Notes: generated by a model not told the origin, from the sequence alone. Counted from the first letter of the stretch, positions 21,955-32,907 are shown. The stretch is DNA of 64,000 nt from Aphrocallistes beatrix (GCA_963281255.1 OY725488.1:3292285-3356284); one strand, 5' to 3'. Made by a program: numbers and translations.

Positions 21955-23171
21955 GGTTGGTGTTACCTTCCAGAACTAACTTTTAAAGTTTTCATTATTT
22001 TCTTCTGAAATTTTTTGTGGAAACTATTCTCGTTGAGTTATCTGCAAAAATACACTTTTCGGGAGCCCAAGAAGTAAGAGAAAAATTATTTTTTTCCCAA
22101 ATGACCTAATTTATAGAGGACATTCAAGGAAACTTCAATGCCTTATGCCTCTTTTACTCAATTATTCTTACACAAAATGGTTGAATAAAGAAAATAATAG
22201 GAATAGAATTTTCAATTTTAACCTAAATAATTTTTTCTTTCAAATTTCGTTTATACAAAATTTAGAGGCAGATTTTCGAAAGGAAAAATATTTTAACTTT
22301 TTTCTAAAGTAGAATATCGAAAATCTATCTCTATCATTTTGTTCTACGTGACGAGATCTTTCCAAAACAATCGAGTTTTTACTCTATGACTTTTGTAACT
22401 AGAGATTCCTCCGTTGTAAAATTGATTTTTTTGAGTGTTAAAAACATGCTACAAAGCAATTTTCTTCGGAAAGGCTTGATTTCCATTTGTTTTTACGGAA
22501 TTCTGATAATATATAACATCAAAACATCCTCAATCAACAACTTATTGTAGTACTTAACTTCAAAATATGGCATATCAAATATTTTCACATCATGACACCT
22601 TCAAAAGTGTGAAAAAGTTGACAGTTATCACTGGGGGCCCAAAAATGACCATGTCCGATAGTTTCCGCCGAAATCCCATACCCATAACTTTATTTGACTA
22701 TGCCAGGTCGTTATTTTAATACTGAGTTCGTACTCAGCACTAAATTTCCAGCAATTTGATATATATATTGACCATATTTGGAAATATTTTTGGTTGCCTT
22801 TTCCTAGCAACGGTCAGGAATGTTAAAAAATTCCTGGCCGTTGCTAGGCACGGTCAAACAAAAATGTTTCCAAATATGGTCAATATATATATCAAATTGC
22901 TGGAAATCCAGTGCTGAGCATGAATTCAGCATTAAAAAGATGATCTGGCACTGTTTAAAGAAGTTAGAGCTGTGGGACATTTCGCATTTAAAATGTGTCG
23001 TTTTTAGAGCGACACCAGGTGATACAAGTGGCTCAAAGTGGCGAAATATTGGGGCTGGAGTTATAAAAATCGGGATTATTGTTTAGAACCCCTAAAGGAT
23101 CTAAAAATGATAAAAAAGCAATTCGGGCACATTTTTAATAAAAAACAAGTTTCGCATGGGAAACACCTAGC
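21955..23171. mobile_element. TTAA-type element, subfamily B, nested
   Basis: About 1217 bp, starting GGTTGGTGTTACC and ending GGGAAACACCTAGC, flanked by TTAA at 21951-21954 and 23172-23175. It has its palindromic core at 22714-22937. Relative to 56989-58207 it is inverted along its length, which is possible because its ends are similar. Non-coding. Confidence 0.8.
22714..22937. repeat. Palindromic core of a TTAA element (copy 3)
   Basis: Same structure as the other cores: two arms beginning at TTTTAATACTGAGTTCG and its complement, with a T/A-rich turn near 22825. Confidence 0.88.
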
Positions 23172-23279
23172 TTAATGCAGTTTTGCAGATAACTCTGCGA
23201 TTTAAATCTGCACTGAAAAAATTAAATGAATCGGTTGAAAAAGTCAAAAGTTAGCTATTATAGGAAAGGCCAACCTTAA

Positions 23280-23570
23280 GTAAATCTATTTTATTTAGCA
23301 AGTCTTGAAAGTTAGAAACTAAGAGTTTAACAACACTATTTCTCTGATCAACTCTGCTCATCATAAGTGCGTTCTGTAGCATCTCTTCTTCCTTTGGACT
23401 CTCTGCTTTGTCTGTCATGTAACTTGGACAGTTGGGAAATATGGTTGGAACCGCTGTCTCCAATAATGCAATTTTCTCTCGGGGCTTCACTTTCCATTCC
23501 ACTCTATCAAAATAGTTGATGTTTTTTACAATGTCCTCTTCCCAGAAATGGTTGATGCACACCTAGACGA
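23280..23570 (-). pseudogene. THAP-domain fragment between two TTAA elements
   Basis: The minus-strand frame has VCINHFWEEDI near its start and TAVPTIFPNCPSYM further on, matching the C-terminal half of a THAP zinc finger (the C-x2-H pair, then AVPTIF). CTAG just before GTGTGC resembles a splice acceptor, so this looks like an exon. The frame runs into the neighbouring element's end before stopping. THAP domains occur in Kolobok and P-type transposases and in host regulators. Since it is flanked on both sides by TTAA elements, a remnant of their autonomous relative is plausible but unproven. The N-terminal half of the finger is missing. Confidence 0.6.
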
Positions 23571-23574
23571 TTAA

Positions 23575-23960
23575 GGTTGGCATTTCGTATAATAGCTAAC
23601 TTTTGACTTTTTCAACTGATTCATTCAATTTTTCAGTGCATATTTGAATCACAAAGTTATCTGCAAAACTGCATTAATAATTGAGATAATTTGACAGAAA
23701 AATTTTTTTATAAAAAAATTGGTCATTTTACAAGGATGAAATCGGACACAAGATGCTTACAACCCATTAGGAAATTTTCAAATTATTTTCAATTTCTTTC
23801 ATAAATGCGAGAACTATCAAATGAAGAGTTTTTTGAAATTTTGAAAATTGGAAAAAATTCACACCAAACTACCCAAGGAATTTTTTTTAGTAATTTTGAC
23901 ACTATTTAGTAATTTTGACACTATCATTCTGTTCATTTTGTTCTACTCTTCGAGATCTTT
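23575..23960. mobile_element. Partial TTAA-type element, subfamily A, inverted
   Basis: After TTAA (23571-23574) it begins GGTTGGCATTTCG and repeats, in reverse orientation, the right part of 20917-23275 without the subfamily B insertion. It is lost near 23960 where hAT-derived sequence begins. Confidence 0.7.
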
Positions 23961-24835
23961 ATACACCAATATGCATACTACCATCCGATCTAAAACTTGT
24001 TCTTGACAATATTGTCACCATGGTCAAGTTTATCAAGTCCTGTGCTCTGAATACACGTGTGTTCCGTCTATCGTGCCAAGAAATAGATAGTGTCCATGAT
24101 ACTTTGCTGTTCTATACTGAAGTTCGTTGGCTGTCATATGCTCTCTCGAGTATATTAACTGAAAACCCAATTGCTTGAATTCTTTGAACGCGATGGGAAA
24201 GAGAAGTCAAAATTATTTTTCAGCAAAATCACAGATAAAGAATGGCTGAAAAACTCGCCTACTTAAATGATATATTCACGCACATCAACTTGCTCAACAA
24301 GTCCCTCCAAGGACGGTTTACTACCATGATTGATTTTGTGGACAAGATTCGGGCATTTATTATGAAGTTAGAACTTTGGGAAGCTATAGTAAGCGTGGGA
24401 AAGTTTTTTTGAAAGCTTCTCAATAGTTCTTGGAGATGGGATACTACAGATCAGAGTATATGTGATCTAGTAAAGACTCATTTCTCCGCGTTGCGTTTTG
24501 AATTTCAAAATTGCTTCCCAGATCTGAGCGATCTGGACATGAAAAAGAGAAATCCATTTAGCTTCGATATAAGTTCCATACCAGACTGAGTCCAAGAGGA
24601 ATTTATTGAATTAATCATTGATTCTAATGCCCGAGATAAATTTGAAACACTCGCACTCACCAAGTTTTTGACGAAATGAGCGTAAACTATCCCCACGTGG
24701 CTGAAATAGTAGTAAACTCTTTGAAGTTTCCAGCACTTACCTTTGTGAGCAAGGGTTTTCATCGCTATTACTAATTAAAAACAAATTTCGAGCGTGGTTA
24801 TCAATTGTTTATTCTGCACAACTGGGTTAAATGGA
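23915..24835 (+). pseudogene. ZBED5-type hAT transposase fragment
   Basis: The plus-strand frame to 24178 contains VKFIKSCALNTRVF and LLFYTEVRWLS, both diagnostic of ZBED5/hAT transposases. Downstream, broken frames retain the C-terminal dimerisation motif resembling STYLCEQGFSSLLLIKNK near 24740. There are many stops and no N-terminal BED finger. The same family appears nearly complete on the minus strand at 43971-46521. Confidence 0.75.
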
Positions 24836-24889
24836 TTGTAAACATAATATTTATAATGTAAGCCATTTAAGGGGTATTGATTAATAGAT

Positions 24890-24906
24890 AGATTGATAGA
24901 TAGATT

Positions 24907-24957
<51 letters not shown>
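24890..24957. repeat. (GATA)n microsatellite
   Basis: About 68 bp of TAGA repeats, with TTGATAGA variants at the left edge. It abuts a pogo-type MITE. Confidence 0.95.
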
Positions 24958-24958
<1 letters not shown>

Positions 24959-24968
24959 CTTAGATGAA

Positions 24969-25149
24969 TAGTTGACTCCGCTTAATAGGGGGTTTAATCG
25001 GGTCAACCGCTTAATCAGGTCACTTTTGGCAAGACCGGAATAGCTCTCACACATCGAAGCTAATACAAAATATTTTCGGTTAATAGGTCTCTCCGCTTAA
25101 TCGGGGCAAAATGTCCTCTGACCGATGTGACCCTATTAAGCGGAGTCGA

Positions 25150-25152
<3 letters not shown>
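24969..25152. mobile_element. Pogo/Tigger-type MITE
   Basis: About 184 bp, with AGTTGACTCCGCTTAATAG at the left and its complement ATTAAGCGGAGTCGACTG at the right, followed by TA. It sits between two microsatellites. Confidence 0.8.

Positions 25153-25207
<55 letters not shown>
25153..25207. repeat. (TA)n microsatellite
   Basis: About 55 bp of uninterrupted TA, probably grown from the TA target duplication of the adjacent MITE. Confidence 0.95.
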
Positions 25208-25210
<3 letters not shown>

Positions 25211-25927
25211 GCGTAGCCAACTATTTTATTCGGTGGGCCATCTAGTATCTAATTATATATGGGTATTATGAAGCTCTATAAAATGTGATGGAGATTAATC
25301 AAGGTATTTTACAGCCATCCAGAGATACGCTCCTAGTAGTAAGTATTAAACTCATAAAGCCTAAATCTATAAATAACATTAATTGGGTAATTTTCTAAAT
25401 TTTTCCGAGCCAAAACACTTTCGGGTTTAAAACCATACATAAAAAGCAAGGTTTCGCAACTCGCGCTCCTAGATAATCTCTTCAGATCATTACACATGGT
25501 AAAATATTAGTGTTTTAAATAAACAGTGTATAGAAACTAAGTGTTTTAAGCAACAAAATTTATAGAAGGAATAAGCCGGTAAAAGAAGAGTTATTCTATT
25601 GGAAACATGTATTCATTCCATATTATCAATGAATTGAACAAATGGTTTTCACGCTTCAGAAACTTTTTACAAAGTCACGATATAAAAAAGTACTTTTATG
25701 AATTGCCAAATGTGGTAGGGCTTATGCACTAATTGTAAGTTCTTCTGAAATTGAAGTATAATTATAAATTTGGGAACAAATTGGATTGAAAAGAAAAGAA
25801 AGGGAGAACCAATTCTTGAAATATTATCAAACCATCTTCACTCGGAAATAAATACCTAATTCTGTAAGCGCCTTTGGGGCCAACAGCGCAAAATGCTAGC
25901 ATAGTGCTACGAACAGAGACGGTATTG
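25208..25927. other. Gene-free stretch
   Basis: No gene, repeat end or RNA gene was recognised. Confidence 0.3.
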
Positions 25928-26252
25928 ATCAGAAATGATGTAGAATTTTGATCAGAAAATAGAAGTAGAACTTTGCTCAGAAAAGTAGAACTTTGGTCAG
26001 AAAATCAAATTTTGTCATTATTACATTTTAGGTAGAATTTTGATTAGAAAAGTAGCATTTTCATCAGAAATTGTAGAACTTTAAATAGAAAACATTTGTA
26101 AACTTTGATCAGAATTGTAGAACTTTGATCTGAAAAGTATAACTCTGATCAGAAATGCCAAACTCTGATCAGAAAATTTTGAACTCTGATCAGAAAATGT
26201 AGAATATTGATCAGAAATTGTATAGAAATTTGATCAGAAAATGTAGAAACTA
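25928..26252. repeat. Degenerate minisatellite built on TGATCAGAAAA
   Basis: About 14-16 loosely spaced repeats of a 17-22-bp unit near TGATCAGAAAATGTAGAACTT. The TGATCAGAAA part is the most constant; spacers vary. It is not part of any transposon recognised here. Confidence 0.85.
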
Positions 26253-26981
26253 TTTTTACTTAGTTTAACGTTCCCGTATACTACTATTATTTGTATATAA
26301 ATATTTTTTTTCAAATTTTCAAGTTTGTTTTCTTTTTGCAGGAAGGTTAGAAAAGGAGTCCTTAAGGATTTACAAGGGATTTGGGGATAAATCTTCATTA
26401 TATTTATACTAATAATGAATGAAAAGATCATTCAGATACAGAAGCGGGAAATATAATCTAAGTCATTTATCCATGGTCCAATGACGAATGATGATAAAGT
26501 AAAATACTTTCCAAACCCAATTGTTCTTATCCATGGTCCAAAATGCTTCACATGTGAGAGATCAATATTATTTCTAACCAATTGATTGTAGATTATTTGG
26601 CTTTGAGACGGCGATGATATATGTAGATAACTTATTTATACATCTGATATCCGCATTTTGGATGAATCGGAGCTCCCTGTACTGTTTAGAGGTAAACTGT
26701 ACTCCAAGCCTGGTCTAGTAACGAACATTGATACCGTAATTGAAATTTATGTTCCTTTCATTTGGAATTACAGTGGGACTGAGAAAATGTGACTGCAGCA
26801 CGTCCCCCTCTGTCTGCAGGACGCACTCCAGCCAAACCGGCCAGATACACAACCAGCCACTTGGGGTATTCACAGCCCCCGGTTCTATAACCCCACACCT
26901 TCAACTCCACAAGGGGATTTCTTCCAACAAAATTATTCGCCTCCCCATGGAGCTTCTCACACCCTCCCAATGGTCAAGTGA

Positions 26982-27483
26982 TTAATTACTTTTGATAGAA
27001 GTTTTTTTGCCTAATAACAAATGGAGAAACCAGTCCACCGCCTGGAGCAAGTCTCGGAGGAAAGGGGGCGAGGGGGTCGGGGTTGGGGGTATGAGACAGG
27101 GAGTGACACTCTGGTACTCAGCTCTGATCAGCCGAACCCATTCTGAATCATCTGTGAATATGACGAAGTTGACGAAGGCAGGAGAGACGGGAACTGAGTC
27201 GTTAGGAGAAAGTTGAGCTGTGCGTTGTGCGGTGCAGCTTCTCTTGGTCGGAGAGACGATCTGATGTTGCAATGAACGAGGTAGCTAGAGTTACGAGCTT
27301 ACTGCTACTGCCATTCAGAAGCCAGTCAGGATGCAGGTAAAAGGTGTTGTAGTTAGATGGTAGGGGATGCAGAATTAGGTTCATAGATCGCTGTGGATCT
27401 CTCTTACCAATGAAAAAACATGTAAATATATAATATAAGGCCAGAACAAATGTAAAATATTTCAAATATTTTCTCAGCCTCAT
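26982..27483 (-). CDS. Possible start of a type II membrane protein, GC-rich
   Basis: From the ATG at 27483 the minus strand encodes MRLRKYLKYFTFVLALYYIF, a short basic tail then a hydrophobic segment, as in signal-anchored Golgi enzymes. The frame continues about 90 residues and stops at 27202. An overlapping frame (26982-27272) contains FVIFTDDSEWVR, which recalls a stretch of GT11-type fucosyltransferases. A GTAAGC near 27300 could be a donor joining them differently. The region 26750-27330 is clearly more GC-rich than its neighbours. The glycosyltransferase idea is a weak resemblance only; this may be a pseudogene or chance. Confidence 0.2.
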
Positions 27484-27648
27484 CACTAATTTTAATTAGT
27501 ATACTTCTCTTGGATCAAGACAGGGTTATCCGAACACTTTGGTTCCTTGGAAAGTAACTATTTATTAAAACTATTAGAAACGAGTGTTCGGTTGATAGAA
27601 ATTTATTTGCTTGCTATTCCGTATTAAATATTTATTTTTTATCTAGAA

Positions 27649-27940
27649 ACAGATTCTTGAATTTGGGGAGGGAGGCGGCGGTGGAGATGGCAGCGGAGGC
27701 GGCAGAGGCAGCAGATGCGGTAGAGGTAGCGGTAGAGGTGGCAGATTCGGCAGAGGCAGCAGATGCGGCAGAGGCAGCAGATGCGGCAGAGGCAGCGGCG
27801 GAGGTGGCAGAGGGGGCAGAGGCGGAGGCAGAGGAAGCGGCGGAGGTGTCAGCGGCGGCAGATGCGGCAGAGGCACAGGCAGCGGTGGAGGTGGAAGAGG
27901 TGGAAGAGGCGGCAGAAGGGAGGAGGAGGGGAAGAATGTG
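27649..27940 (+). CDS. Candidate exon encoding an RGG/glycine-arginine-rich stretch
   Basis: On the plus strand a T-rich run ending ATCTAG precedes the open stretch, and AAT|GTGAGT, a consensus donor, ends it. In the frame leaving through that donor the peptide starts KQILEFGEGGGG and is then dominated by GRG, SRCGRG and GGRGGRG units, ending REEEGKN. RGG boxes bind RNA and are arginine-methylated in nucleolar and hnRNP-type proteins. Other frames give poly-Ala/Glu (plus) or poly-Pro/Leu (minus) and are judged shadows. The imperfect GGCAGAGGC repeat makes any frame look open, so the splice signals carry the case. Confidence 0.4.
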
Positions 27941-28268
27941 AGTTTTTAATTTTCTAAATTAAGCAATAAATTTTATATTTACTGCAACTCCTAGCATAGT
28001 AGATGTCATGATCACTATGGAATTTCGTACTTCACTCGTTATTGGAAATTATATTGAACTAATTTGGACCCATTTGGGCCATATACACTAAGCGGACAAA
28101 AGTATTTCAACACTTGATTCTTTCCCATACAAATAATACTAAAATGTGTCTATTCATGAAGACGGTTACTTCTAAACGGTATGGGATATTGCTAATTGGA
28201 TTCCAGATTCGAATAATACGCATTCAAATTAGTCAGAGATTAATTTTTCTAATTAATATATTGTACAG

Positions 28269-28516
28269 AAACCTCTGGTAATAAGATCGCATTGAAAGTA
28301 AACGCACATACGCACATGCGATTTGAGGCTGCAAAGTATATACCAGATCGAGTTTTACCAGGAATCGGCACTACATTTATACAAGGATCCATTATGGCTT
28401 TATTGGGGAGTCTTGTTTCACTACCATGTGCTCCTGATTCCATGTTTTTTCCAAATTTCAGAGTTGAGGTTGAGTTGAGGTTGAAAAATAGAAAATTGAC
28501 AATTGATCCAGAATGA
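28269..28516 (+). CDS. Candidate terminal exon, unrecognised protein
   Basis: An acceptor-like TTGTACAG (28261-28268) opens a frame of about 82 codons ending with TGA at 28514-28516. The peptide has mixed composition (starting TSGNKIALKVNAH, then YIPDRVLPGIGTTF and SLPCAPDSMFFPNF) and looks like real protein. It lies 330 bp downstream of the RGG exon on the same strand, but direct joining would be out of phase unless the AG at 28283-28284 is used. I do not recognise the family. Confidence 0.35.
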
Positions 28517-29273
28517 AAATTCTCCCATTTGAACTTGGTTTACGCCATTTCAATGCTTATTTTTACCATATGTGCGTAACTTAAAATTATATATTTTCTG
28601 TATATACACACAAATAGATATGTAGATAGTATATATGTAGATATAATCTTTCTCTGTCACCAGGATTCAACAATTAGCTAATTTGCTGTATCAATTTGCT
28701 ATGATCCAGACAACTAAATGAAAGTGATCACTTTATGTCTTGGACACCTGTGACTTGCCTACTTCACCTACTAGCAAGAACGTAAGTTTAATTTATTAAT
28801 AAAACTATTGCTATGTGTACTGAAAAAAATCCAAAATTCCAATGTTAGGACAAATTTCAATCTTAAAGATATTCATTTCCACAAATACATTCTGATGCTA
28901 CTTTCTAAAAAGATTGAATTCTGTACAGGAAAATCACAAAAATCACAATCTTCCCCCCTGCGGCCTCCTGCTGCTGTGGCGCACTTGTATTGTTTTTAGA
29001 ATTCTCATTTCTAGTGCAGCTCCTATTATAGGAGATTCTTTATTGTATGGACGGTGTCGAACGCACGTCTGCGTGATCTTGTAAAACTATTATCATAAAA
29101 TTTAATCATATTTTCACACCTTTTTATGTAGACGTGTATTTTCCGCTAGAAAAGAAATCTCAACGGCTAATAAGCCTGTATGTAACTTAGTAAAAGTAGA
29201 TTTCGATATTCGCACTTGTAAAATGTTGATATCAAAATTCAATTGTGTAATAGCATACATATATCAATATGTA
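28517..29273. other. Gene-free stretch
   Basis: No gene recognised. A Tc1/mariner-like end phrase (AAGCGGACAAAAGTATTTC) lies upstream near 28092, without a partner. Confidence 0.3.
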
Positions 29274-29434
29274 CATTCAGAGTCGCTTATTATGAACAAA
29301 TCCTCTGGGTCCCAATTTGACCGGTTCTATAGAATTTCTATTATTTCGATTTCGCTTACTATGTATGACTCTCTCTCTATTGTGAACATATTTTGGACCC
29401 CCATGGGGTTCATAATGATATGCGACCCTGACTG
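29274..29434. mobile_element. Pogo/Tigger-type MITE
   Basis: 161 bp, starting CATTCAGAGTCGCTTATT and ending GCGACCCTGACTG, flanked by TA (29272-29273, 29435-29436). Same family as 2566-2750. The 95-codon frame over it is not a gene. Confidence 0.8.
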
Positions 29435-29636
29435 TATTTTTCCAATTTCGATACTATTATTGACTGTTTTTGTGGTGCTTTTCTATTGGTATGTCGACCT
29501 ATATTTTTAATATTAGTGACGCAGTTTCAAATTCCCTGGGATAGATTGATGCATAGAAGATATTTATTATAGTATAAATGAGCAAACAAGTATATCATAC
29601 TATTCTAATGGTGGCATGCTACTACAGAAACGATAG

Positions 29637-30286
29637 TTATAAAGCTTCTACACAGGACTCGAATTCCAAGTCACATTTCCTACAGATATAAGGATCATCT
29701 CCCACGTCCTTTAGACTGGTATTGATGCATCCACAGTGAAACCATCTCAGGCAGAACTCACAACCTAACCAGTCATCATTCGCCCTCTTTCCCCCGGTTG
29801 GGCAGTCGTGTTGTTCACATTCCTCGCAAACTGTTTCAGAGTCATCAGGGTTAACACTCGTGGAAGATAATTCTTTCATGGCAACAGATGAGAGCTCAGT
29901 ACCAAAACCTCCAGATTTATAGGTCGTAGTATCCTTTTCATGTCTACGCCTGGAGGATTCTGCTGCAATGAATTGGGATTTGAGAACTCTCCGACGCCTC
30001 TTTTGAGTAGCCATAACGGCTTTAAGTTTACAGCTGGTGCCGTGTTATCCGATTCTTCGGATGTCTGCGAATAGAGGGCTACTTGAGAGAGAGTAGATCC
30101 GAGCTCAGTAGGCGTGGATGTAGCTGATGTTAAATCAGTTGGGATTGTTGGGACTTTGAATATGAAATCACCTTCATTATCAGACCCACTTGACTCCATG
30201 CAAGATTCAAAATCAGCCGGAATGCAAACCCTCGGGAGATCTGCGCTGCGAAATGTAGAAATAGTTTCTTGTTCTGAAGAAAACAT
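29637..30286 (-). pseudogene. PHD-finger protein, frameshifted
   Basis: The N-terminal frame (ATG at 30284-30286, running to 29876) is acidic and Ser/Thr-rich. The C-terminal frame (29637-30014) carries a C4HC3 PHD finger: CEEC, GCEFC, WFHCGC and CRKC with plausible spacing, ending 9 residues before the stop. The two frames meet near 30010, where a one-base shift would give one protein of about 210 residues. PHD fingers read histone tails, and similar fingers also end pogo-type transposases in invertebrates, so this could be a transposase C-terminus. No DDE domain was found upstream. An intron rather than a frameshift is not excluded. Confidence 0.55.
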
Positions 30287-30708
30287 TTTTTGAATTAGTT
30301 ATGACATTAATTATTTCCATACTTATATTGATTTGGTGTAACTCGTTAAAATTAGCTACATTTGTAGTGCCCATCATTGTTCCACCTCACATGCTAATAA
30401 TAGAACTATGAAGTTTCTTGTAATGTGGTGACAGAATTCTAAATATAGCTAGCCATGCACAGTACATATGCACATGTTGATATTTTTAGAATTTTGCCAA
30501 TTATGGATGGTGTTTGCATTTCTCAATTTCTTACTACCCTAAATTCCAATTACACTTGGTTGTAACGTGCTTATATATCTACTGTTATGTGTGCATTGCT
30601 ATTGTGACATATTGTTGTCTGGGATGGAAAATGGAACCTTGAATGGGGCACCTCCCAATAACGCGCACCCTTATGTGGTCTGTAAAGAACCTTTTTGTTC
30701 GCATAAAA

Positions 30709-30909
30709 CAGTGGTTCCCAACCCCTTTTACCTCGTGCACCTCCTGACACCTAAAAATTATTTTGTGCACCCCAGGACCTATGTCAGGATCTAGGAGTAA
30801 TGTGCATATAACTTCAAAAATAATTCTGTTAAAAATGCTCAAAGTTCAGTTCTAATCCTTGTCCCGTGCACCCCTAGGGGGTTCATGCACCCCAGTTTGG
30901 GAACCGCTG
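30709..30909. mobile_element. hAT-type MITE with perfect 8-bp duplication
   Basis: 201 bp, starting CAGTGGTTCCCAAC and ending GTTTGGGAACCGCTG, flanked by GCATAAAA on both sides (30701-30708, 30910-30917). The perfect duplication suggests a fairly recent insertion. A fragment of a related element lies near 40975-41035. Confidence 0.92.
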
Positions 30910-30917
30910 GCATAAAA

Positions 30918-32143
30918 TATGTTGAAAGTACTGTTAATCCAAACACCATCAAGGATATTTATATATCTATTTTTGTTGATTATATTTGTAAACGCCTAAA
31001 TTTTAAACTCGTTGATGTATAGCCATTTGTAGTCTAGTGACTTTTGGTAATTATTTTGGGAAAGGGTGCACGGTTGGACAAGTTTAGCATGCTTTTTGTG
31101 GTGATAATGTAGACCAAAAGGGATGAATTTGAAATAGGTGTGACATTTATTCTGAGAAAGTCTCTCGACCCTGTGCCTGTGGATCAAAACAAATCATTGC
31201 AATCTTACTATTTGGACGAAATTCCCTATTCACAAATCATTGTCAAATTTAGACCGAGCGGAGTCGCAAGAGGGATCACTCGATAGGGTTCAAACAAGTT
31301 TTAAGAATGGAATGTTGTCACATTCCTATGCTGCTATGATGTTGCTAGAGGGCTAACTTTGCCGAATAAGACGACGAGAGACCTCAAATTTCAAGTTACT
31401 TGGTTCTAGACTCGGATATTAGCATAGTTTGGCAGTGATATCACTATTTATAGTAGAGTAAATAACAAAACAATCGGAACAATACCTTGAATTCAAAGTC
31501 ATTTGTCGATTTGTGCTGCAAATATCTGATGGGTCTACTCTAGGTGTCTGAATAAACTGGCCCCCGCTTATTAATTAATGTTTTTTTTCTATCCCCCCTC
31601 CCCCGTTTATTAAATCTCGTAAATTGACTTTGAAGGTTTTACCCAAAAATAGTTTTTATCGCATGTAGCATTTCATCAATTATCTTCTATCTGAAATCAA
31701 TAGAATATTTTATTTCTTATTCTAGATAATATGTTGAGTATTACTGTGTGATCATCAACTAATTTCAAATCAACCCTCCCGTATAACCACTAGAGTATAC
31801 TTACAAGCTCCTCTCAAAAATGTTCTAGATTTAAAATGCGAATTCCATGGAAAATCAAGGGAAATTAGTGATGTCTTTTATATTCAGGTCTGTGCATGCC
31901 ACTTGCGCCAGGCCGGACTCCAGCACTCATTTTAGTACTGTGCTACAATATTACATAGGATCATAGATCCTATATAATAATGTATGAAGCAGACAAATGG
32001 TACTATGTACGTTTAGTGATATTATGACTTATTTATCAGCAAGTACTTTATTATAATAATACATAGTTATACTAAGTACTAATAGTTGTAAAGTAATAGC
32101 AATGAATCACATGATTTTTACATACATACAAAATCTACTCCAA
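30918..32143. other. Gene-free stretch
   Basis: No gene recognised. Near 31300-31360 a phrase (ATGGAATGTTG, CACATTCCTATG) recalls the 14735-15853 foldback element. A run of C and T lies near 31596. Confidence 0.35.
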
Positions 32144-32644
32144 GTAAGTGAGTATCTCTAATTGTGGGTAGTCGAGCATTTTATCTGCTGGCAAATACTG
32201 TTGCTTGAATTTTTCTTCCCTTTGCTCGAATGTTAGCTTCGGTGGATTCCACCGGAAAGCTTTACCATATTGTTTAACATGCTCTTTGTATGCATGAAAC
32301 TGGTTACATCAAAATTTTTGCATGAATTGTTCATCAGTGTAGGACGCGAAGATGTCTAGCCAATAATCAGAATGATGGCGTCTACGACGGATATGGGTAG
32401 TCAATGTATTTCGTTCTGTTCAAAATGTAAGCTGGAGCTGTTTACTCTCGCCTCCACTCCAGATGTGTTCGATGACGTCTCTGCACAAGTGAATATTCTT
32501 TTGGCCGGCTCTCTTCTCAATTATTATGTTCTGATTGCACTCCCCAATTCGTAACTTTCCTGGCACGAACTGGATATCATCAGTAGGGAGGAAGTTACAT
32601 GCACGTTGATATGTACTCATTTTTCCCAACATTTTATTAGACAT
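32144..32644 (-). pseudogene. Long frame with two in-frame TGA codons, unrecognised
   Basis: One minus-strand frame runs about 165 codons with only two interruptions, both TGA. It starts near MSNKMLGKMSTYQRA, continues through RAGQKNIHLCRDVIEHIWSG, then TGA, then RRRRHHSDYWLDIFASYTDE, a second TGA, and KAFRWNPPKLTFEQREEK to a TAG at about 32144. The composition is protein-like and charged. I do not recognise it. It may be a retro-copy of a spliced transcript or a decayed gene. Other Trp positions in the frame use TGG. It is not one of the usual mitochondrial proteins. Confidence 0.45.
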
Positions 32645-32907
32645 TTTCAGATTTATTTTGTAGAATGACTTTTATGATTTGAGCACATTTATCGTATTTA
32701 TCTCTTTTTAAAAGCTATCCATTTGCAGTTGCAATTGTACGTTTGTGTGACTGTGTATGAGTCTTGCTAAATTTAGACATGTTCTATGTTCTATTTTTAG
32801 ACTAAACTAGCGTTTGTTATTAATTTCAATGCGCATAATGCCTAAAACGTAGCAACCGGTTTGACGTTTAGAACTTGAGGGCTTGCATTTTAACTTATAC
32901 GTAAACA

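Larger units (their letters stand above)
20917..23275. mobile_element. TTAA-type element, subfamily A, hosting subfamily B
   Basis: Starts GGTTGGCCTTTCC after TTAA (20913-20916) and ends GGAAAGGCCAACC before TTAA (23276-23279). It has its own palindromic core at 21141-21365. A subfamily B element (21955-23171) sits inside it. The corresponding uninterrupted sequence exists near 60395-60430, which confirms the nesting. Confidence 0.8.

Noticed and set aside
21138-23086. Short frames of 60-88 codons in and around the palindromic cores
   Set aside because: They read through the inverted arms and appear on both strands in matching form.
24890-24957. CRISPR-like array
   Set aside because: Simple tetranucleotide repeat without spacers; the genome is eukaryotic.
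27643-27957. Poly-Ala/Glu and poly-Pro/Leu frames
   Set aside because: Shadows of the GGCAGAGGC repeat; only the Gly/Arg frame leads through a consensus donor.
32144-32644. Mitochondrial insertion (TGA read as Trp)
   Set aside because: The peptide resembles none of the standard mitochondrial proteins, and TGG is used for other Trp in the same frame.
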